Under the pieces are notes generated by a model that had not been told where the DNA came from, ran no database searches, and worked only from the letters and a program-made list of their open reading frames with translations. DNA of 64,000 nt from Mesorhizobium_B sp035998495 (GTDB lineage: Bacteria > Pseudomonadota > Alphaproteobacteria > Rhizobiales > Rhizobiaceae): the NCBI GenBank assembly GCA_035998495.1, contig DASYHP010000047.1:60130-124129 (forward strand). The letters run 5' to 3'. The position numbers and the translations under genes were made by a program. Below are positions 60,650 to 64,000 of the stretch, piece after piece; position 1 is the stretch's first letter, and every line of letters starts with the position of its first letter.

Positions 60650-61310
60650 TCGGCCCAGGAGGTCGAGCCTGCGGGTAGCAGTGACCGTCTGGCATGATTT
60701 CAGCAGCTTAAGGGATTGGGTTGGCGAAGGCTGGAAATGGTCTCTTCTGATGAGTCGGCACAGAGTTCGTCGGTTGCCAGTGCTGGCCCGGAGACTGCGC
60801 CACCGGGCCGAAGCTCCCTGTCCAACATCTCCCCATCGTCCTTCGACCGCCTGCCACGGCCGCCGTCAGTGTCGATCGCCCGGCATCGGCCCTTAGAGGA
60901 TCGATGGAGCGCAGCCGACCTGCTGAGCGGTTTCGGCCGCTGACAGGCTGCCGTCGGCGACGAGTACTTGGCCTCCCCGATCACCTATGGGGTCTCGTCC
61001 CGTGATGGACTGACGGTTTCAACGATCGTCGCCAGCACCGTCAGAGGGCCAGTGCAGTCTCGTGCGGTATGCCGGGTGATCACGTGGCGCTGGATAGGAC
61101 CATCGCTGACCTGCTCGACACGACCGTGGCGCCCGGCTTGGCCGACGATTTACTCCGACCGTCAACGGAGGCCCATGGGCCTTGCCAGCATTAGCATGTA
61201 GCTGGCGCGCGCGCGTTCACCTCGCGGCTCACGCTCACGGGCGGCAGGGTCGAACCGTTCGCTGGCGCTCGCTCTTTCGGCCCGCCGTGAACATACTGGA
61301 ACCGTTCCTA

Positions 61311-61338
61311 CCTCTGAAACACATTAAGATTTCAGAGG
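61311..61338. repeat. Perfect 9-bp inverted repeat
   Basis: CCTCTGAAA (61311-61319) and TTTCAGAGG (61330-61338) are exact inverted copies with a 10-base AT-rich centre. A second small palindrome GGAAC-C-GTTCC lies just left (61298-61308). It looks like an operator or a weak terminator without T-run. Confidence 0.6.
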
Positions 61339-61490
61339 CTTGGTGATCGTGTTCTCGCGGTGTTTGTCCGGCGTCTGTGCGTTGGAGCGGACACAGTGCC
61401 GGGGCGGAGTGTTTGGCCAGTTGATACGCGAGGGACCGTCGCCGGGATTGGCTGCCACGTCCTCGCCGGGATCGTCTTGCGTGGGCCTCT

Positions 61491-61918
61491 TTCGACGATC
61501 TGGCGGGCTGGCATCCGGCCCGCATAGCACCGGCGATCCCGCGCACGATCCTCACGACGGCTGCCAAGGTGGCGGCGTGACCTTCCGGCGCAGCCGATCC
61601 CATGCGCTTGAGCGGATCATCCCGCGAACTCGGCGGCACCATCCTGGTGGGGCGGCAGCGTGAAGTTACGAGCCAGAGTACGGCTGTCGGTTCGACGACA
61701 TGATGAGAAACCGAGATCGTCGAAGAGGCTCGGGCTGACGATCTGCACCGACGACGGCGTTTGCCGTCCTGGCGACACCTTCGACGATTTGAATCAAGGC
61801 TGCCGTCGGAGTGGGTCACGATCCGCTCATTGACGGCACCGGCGAGGGTTCATCGAGAACGAGATCGTCGAAGGTGCCGTCGGCGCGAAACAAGCTTCGA
61901 CGATCCGGATGATCGTCA
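61491..61918. repeat. Cluster of TTCGACGATC repeats in both orientations
   Basis: The 10-mer TTCGACGATC occurs at 61491-61500 and 61896-61905, with TTCGACGATT at 61780-61789; its complement GATCGTCGAA is at 61715-61724 and 61863-61872. Longer matches are the direct repeat CGAGATCGTCGAAG (61712-61725, 61860-61873) and the 13-bp inverted pair CACCTTCGACGAT (61776-61788) / ATCGTCGAAGGTG (61864-61876). It resembles clustered protein-binding sites upstream of the KfrA-like gene. Confidence 0.6.
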
Positions 61919-61956
61919 GTGGTGACATGCCGGTAAGTAGAGGAACATTGCAGGAC

Positions 61957-61981
61957 ACGTTCCGCATCCAAGCGGGAACGT
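61957..61981. promoter_or_regulatory. Inverted repeat upstream of KfrA-like gene
   Basis: ACGTTCC (61957-61963) and GGAACGT (61975-61981) form a 7-bp inverted repeat about 50 bases before the KfrA-like gene; further GTTCC copies occur up to its start codon. It could be the operator of an autoregulated DNA-binding protein. Confidence 0.4.
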
Positions 61982-62032
61982 ATGCAGTGGTGTTCCGTTA
62001 ATTCTGGCGGGTAACACTTCCAGAGACGTTCC

Positions 62033-62584
62033 ATGAAAGACCTTACCGAGCAACATCGACGGACCGTCAAGTCAATCCTGGATAGGCTTGACCGTGAGAG
62101 CACCGCCAACGGAGACATCTTGAGCGCGGTCGGAGGGCTGCGCCGAATCGCATCAAGCACCGGGGCGGAGCATCTTGCCGAACTCCTCGGCCGGGTTGTT
62201 GGTCATGACGCCGGACAGCACGCTCGATCGCTTGCTTGGGAGGAGGCGAACAGGCTCCGGAAGGACAACCACGACCTCCAACTTGCTCTGAAGATGGCCC
62301 AGAGCGCGCAGAGGGGATTGGAGCGGGAGGTCGCGCAGTTGCAGGACGAGGTGGATACGCTTCGGCGTAGCAGCTTCGCCCTCGCAAATGCGGCCAGGGT
62401 GGCACACGCAGATGAACGCGCGCGAAAGGTCCGCCTTGTGATCGACGCCATCCGTCAGAAGCACCCGGAGATCACCAACGAAGGCATCGCCAGGGAACTG
62501 GCGCGGCGACGTGTTGAGCCTCCACGAGGCGGGAAGAACTGGACGCGCATGCAGGTTCATCGAGTGCTCAACCGGACAGCCTGA
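62033..62584 (+). CDS. KfrA-like coiled-coil DNA-binding protein
   Basis: A 183-residue protein. An N-terminal helical part (TVKSILDRLDRESTANGDILSAVGGL) precedes a charged coiled coil, about residues 65-115 (ARSLAWEEANRLRKDNHDLQ, GLEREVAQLQDEVDTLRRSS). The C-terminal domain KHPEITNEGIARELARRRVEPPRGGKNWTRMQVHRVLNR resembles the small helix-turn-helix domain at the end of recombinases. The layout recalls KfrA-type plasmid proteins, which bind their own upstream repeats; repeats do lie upstream here. Function is inferred from architecture only. Codon use is less GC3-biased than the chromosomal genes to the left. Confidence 0.72.
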   Translation: MKDLTEQHRRTVKSILDRLDRESTANGDILSAVGGLRRIASSTGAEHLAELLGRVVGHDAGQHARSLAWEEANRLRKDNHDLQLALKMAQSAQRGLEREVAQLQDEVDTLRRSSFALANAARVAHADERARKVRLVIDAIRQKHPEITNEGIARELARRRVEPPRGGKNWTRMQVHRVLNRTA

Positions 62585-62675
62585 TGGTCGGCGCCCGAGC
62601 CAGAGGGAGATGGAAGGGCGGCTACGACGGCACATCATCCCTCACGGCAGAGAAGCCAAGATTATCAACTATAGG

Positions 62676-62702
62676 TTGACAAGCAAGTTTCCCGCGTAGG
62701 AT
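62676..62702 (+). promoter_or_regulatory. Candidate promoter with consensus -35
   Basis: TTGACA (62676-62681) is a perfect -35 hexamer; TAGGAT (62697-62702) is a possible -10 at the short spacing of 15. The preceding TCAAC-TATAG-GTTGA palindrome overlaps the -35 and could be an operator. No clear gene follows closely, so a non-coding RNA start is possible. Confidence 0.35.
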
Positions 62703-63381
62703 AGAGGGCTGGCGGGAGTAGCTGCCCGTGGCCCATCCCCAGACCCAGCGCGGGTTGCAGGAGGCCGTCCCTTTCCAGGGCGGCCCGCAAAGGCGCGTTT
62801 CAATCAGTGGACCTCGGTCAGGGCCGGTCTCAACCAATATGCTGATTTTGGAACTACCGTTTTATGCTGAATACGATTGCCGCGAGTTCGCGGATGAGGG
62901 CACGTCCTTGCGGCCCGGCGCGCAACGCAGCGGAACAGACATCGCCTGCCCGACCAGCCAGCACCTCGCTGCGGTGAAGCGTGATCCGCAGGCAGAACTC
63001 CGTCCGTCGCGTGTCAGGCAAACCACGCGACCGCGATCCCACGCCGCAAGCCATTCATCGCGACGCAGCAGTTGCGATCCATCGCGACAGGAACAGGCAA
63101 CACGCGAGAAGACGCACAGCGAACGACGCGGGTGGGAACGGCGAGCATGGGGGCGTGCGCGACGCAGGAGGAGCGCATGACCCCATGCCCGCCGGTCCCT
63201 CCGGGTCTGTTCGTGTCGGGCAGGACCGCGCCTAAAGCGGTCATGCCCTGCGCGACCCATCAGTTCTTTCCCGTCATCTCAACCGGCAACGGCATCCATT
63301 CGCGACATCACGAACTCGATATGAATCATTTGCCGGGTCGGGCTTGGCTCAAGGGCCTGCGCCCGACCGGCACCTAACCTC

Positions 63382-63441
63382 TCGGGCACACGACGAGCGC
63401 GTCATGCGCCAAGAGCGCATCCGCCCTCGTCGTGTGCCCGA
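63382..63441. repeat. 16-bp perfect inverted repeat with nested hairpin
   Basis: TCGGGCACACGACGAG (63382-63397) and CTCGTCGTGTGCCCGA (63426-63441) are exact inverted copies. Inside, ATGCGC (63404-63409) and GCGCAT (63415-63420) pair around CAAGA. Outside, GCACCT (63370-63375) and AGGTGC (63449-63454) add another arm, followed by TTTT. It could be a cruciform origin or transfer site, a structured RNA or a terminator. Confidence 0.7.
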
Positions 63442-63650
63442 ATCGGTCAGGTGCTTTTGCATCTCTCGCGAGATGGAGATCAATGCCAAATCATTGATGA
63501 CTCGTGATCAAGACCGCGTAGCGGGATGGCAGCAAATCGAGCAACAACGAAAATAGGTCACAGATAATTTCTAATAGACACGCACCGGACGCATTTACCG
63601 GATCACCACAGAACTCCCTGATACTAGCCCAATACACTTCAACCAAAGAG

Positions 63651-64000
63651 ATGCTCCGCGTAAACGTACTCACCGGCCCGCCGGGCTGTGGAAAGACTAT
63701 CGAGATGCTGGCAGAAATGACGAGCGTCACGGGCCGCTACATCCTCGCCCTGCCGACCACCGACCTCATCGACGAGAAGCTGCGCGACCTCCACCATGAG
63801 GCAGCCAAATCCGGCACCGAGCCGGTCATCCGCGCCATTCACAGCAAGACTGGAAATGGACGATCGTTCAGCGTCAGCCGGAACATCACCAACGCCATCG
63901 AGGAATACTCGTCGCTGCCTCACGTCATCCTCGTGATCACCCACGAGGCCCTGGTGCAGACCGACTTCACATGCGTGGCTGGTAGAAGCTGGCACATCCG
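63651..64000 (+). CDS. P-loop ATPase/helicase-like protein (5' part, cut by window edge)
   Basis: The first 116 residues of an open frame run off the window. It begins MLRVNVLTGPPGCGKTIEML, with Walker A GPPGCGKT at residues 9-16. It continues RYILALPTTDLIDEKLRDLH and SSLPHVILVITHEALVQTD, which resemble motifs Ia and II-III surroundings of DEAD-like helicases. AAAGAG precedes the ATG and an AT-rich stretch lies upstream. Such ATPases are common in phages, conjugative elements and defence islands. The full protein is needed to decide. Confidence 0.75.
   Translation, partial: MLRVNVLTGPPGCGKTIEMLAEMTSVTGRYILALPTTDLIDEKLRDLHHEAAKSGTEPVIRAIHSKTGNGRSFSVSRNITNAIEEYSSLPHVILVITHEALVQTDFTCVAGRSWHI

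Larger units (their letters stand above)
60650..62032. other. Long gene-poor stretch with short repeats
   Basis: No convincing gene in about 1.4 kb; open frames on both strands are short or biased in composition. It contains a 13-bp direct repeat AGGCTGCCGTCGG (60947-60959 and 61797-61809), TCGACGATC-type repeats from 61491, a 9-bp inverted repeat at 61311-61338 and GTTCC-type repeats just before the KfrA-like gene. It may be decayed coding DNA or a regulatory/partition region. Confidence 0.5.
62585..63650. other. Gene-poor stretch with possible promoter and inverted repeats
   Basis: No supported gene in about 1.07 kb. Short open frames (for example 62854-63054 minus) have odd Arg/Ser-rich composition and no start signal. 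It contains a TTGACA element at 62676, the arms GACCGC/GCGGTC near 63222-63240 and the long inverted repeat at 63382-63441. Bases 63540-63650 are AT-rich and probably hold the promoter of the ATPase gene that follows. Confidence 0.5.
60588..64000. mobile_element. Left end of a probable integrated element at selC
   Basis: From the truncated tRNA-Sec rightwards coding density drops, GC falls, gene style changes and repeats appear, and the two supported genes (KfrA-like protein, P-loop ATPase) are of the plasmid/phage kind. selC is a known integration site in enterobacteria. No integrase is visible, so the element type and its right end are unknown. Confidence 0.45.

Noticed and set aside
60588..60690. 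Complete tRNA-Sec gene
   Set aside because: No 5' strand complementary to the CCGCCTCC acceptor end was found. The best alternative (CCAGACGG at 60692-60685) pairs only 5 of 8 and leaves extra bases before the anticodon stem.
60700..60984. 94-residue open frame on the minus strand in the element
   Set aside because: No family pattern, no ribosome binding site and a biased composition; treated as non-coding.
61235..61819. 194-residue open frame on the minus strand through the repeat cluster
   Set aside because: Arg/Ser-rich, spans the repeats and an inverted repeat, and shows no domain.
62785..62800. GTTTCAATC as a CRISPR repeat start
   Set aside because: It occurs once; no second copy at CRISPR spacing and no cas genes nearby.
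62728..63180. 150-residue open frame after the candidate promoter
   Set aside because: The last half is nearly all Arg/Ser/His, typical of random translation of GC-rich DNA; no supported start.

Overview
The DNA is very GC-rich, almost every gap between genes is a few bases or a 1-4 base overlap (ATGA, GTGA, TGATG), and the cellulose operon has an Acetobacteraceae-type layout (fused bcsA-bcsB, bcsD, a proline-rich protein between bcsZ and the synthase). I infer an alphaproteobacterium of the Acetobacteraceae, Roseomonas-like. The last 3.4 kb are less GC-rich and sparsely coding, and look like the end of an integrated element.

Left part (1-15449): a PfkB sugar kinase cut by the window edge, an RluA-type pseudouridine synthase, the periplasmic pair alpha-2-macroglobulin / penicillin-binding protein 1C, a DHA2-type efflux transporter overlapping an acyl-CoA synthetase, and divergently hyuB-hyuA (hydantoinase/oxoprolinase).

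15450-28056 (minus strand): a cellulose synthase operon read bcsZ, Ccp/BcsP-like proline-rich protein, bcsQ, bcsAB fusion, bcsC, bcsD. The fusion keeps catalytic and PilZ motifs and has what looks like a signal peptide inside the polypeptide, just before the BcsB half. Then come an Xaa-Pro aminopeptidase, a DUF1127 protein and an unknown single-span membrane protein.

30596-51794 holds catabolic modules. The first is an ABC importer with two tandem paralogous binding proteins, an enoyl-CoA hydratase and a class III CoA-transferase, divergent from a GntR regulator, a TIM-barrel isomerase-like protein and an enolase-superfamily protein; both enzymes on the GntR side have altered metal-ligand positions. 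The second is a five-gene minus-strand set: two unknown proteins that share a module, a DyP peroxidase, an unusual cytochrome P450 and a carboxymuconolactone-decarboxylase-like protein. The P450 lacks the acid-alcohol pair used for O2 activation, so a peroxide- or hydroperoxide-driven pathway is my main candidate for an undescribed system. The third is GntR - Bug binding protein - RraA-like aldolase - Bug binding protein - galactonate-dehydratase-like enzyme.

51868-60649 is a selenium/formate module: an NADH-dehydrogenase-like/SelD fusion, a 73-residue unknown, a formate dehydrogenase whose codon 195 is an in-frame TGA (selenocysteine) followed by a SECIS-like hairpin, its iron-sulfur subunit, an NrfD-like membrane anchor, a 99-residue unknown and a FocA-type formate channel. 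Just beyond is the 3' part of a tRNA-Sec gene (anticodon loop to CCA) whose 5' half is missing. I read this as the attachment-site remnant of an element inserted in selC; the intact tRNA-Sec would then lie outside the window.

60650-64000: the proposed element. It has short TCGACGATC-type repeats, several perfect inverted repeats, a KfrA-like coiled-coil DNA-binding protein and the start of a P-loop ATPase/helicase running off the window.
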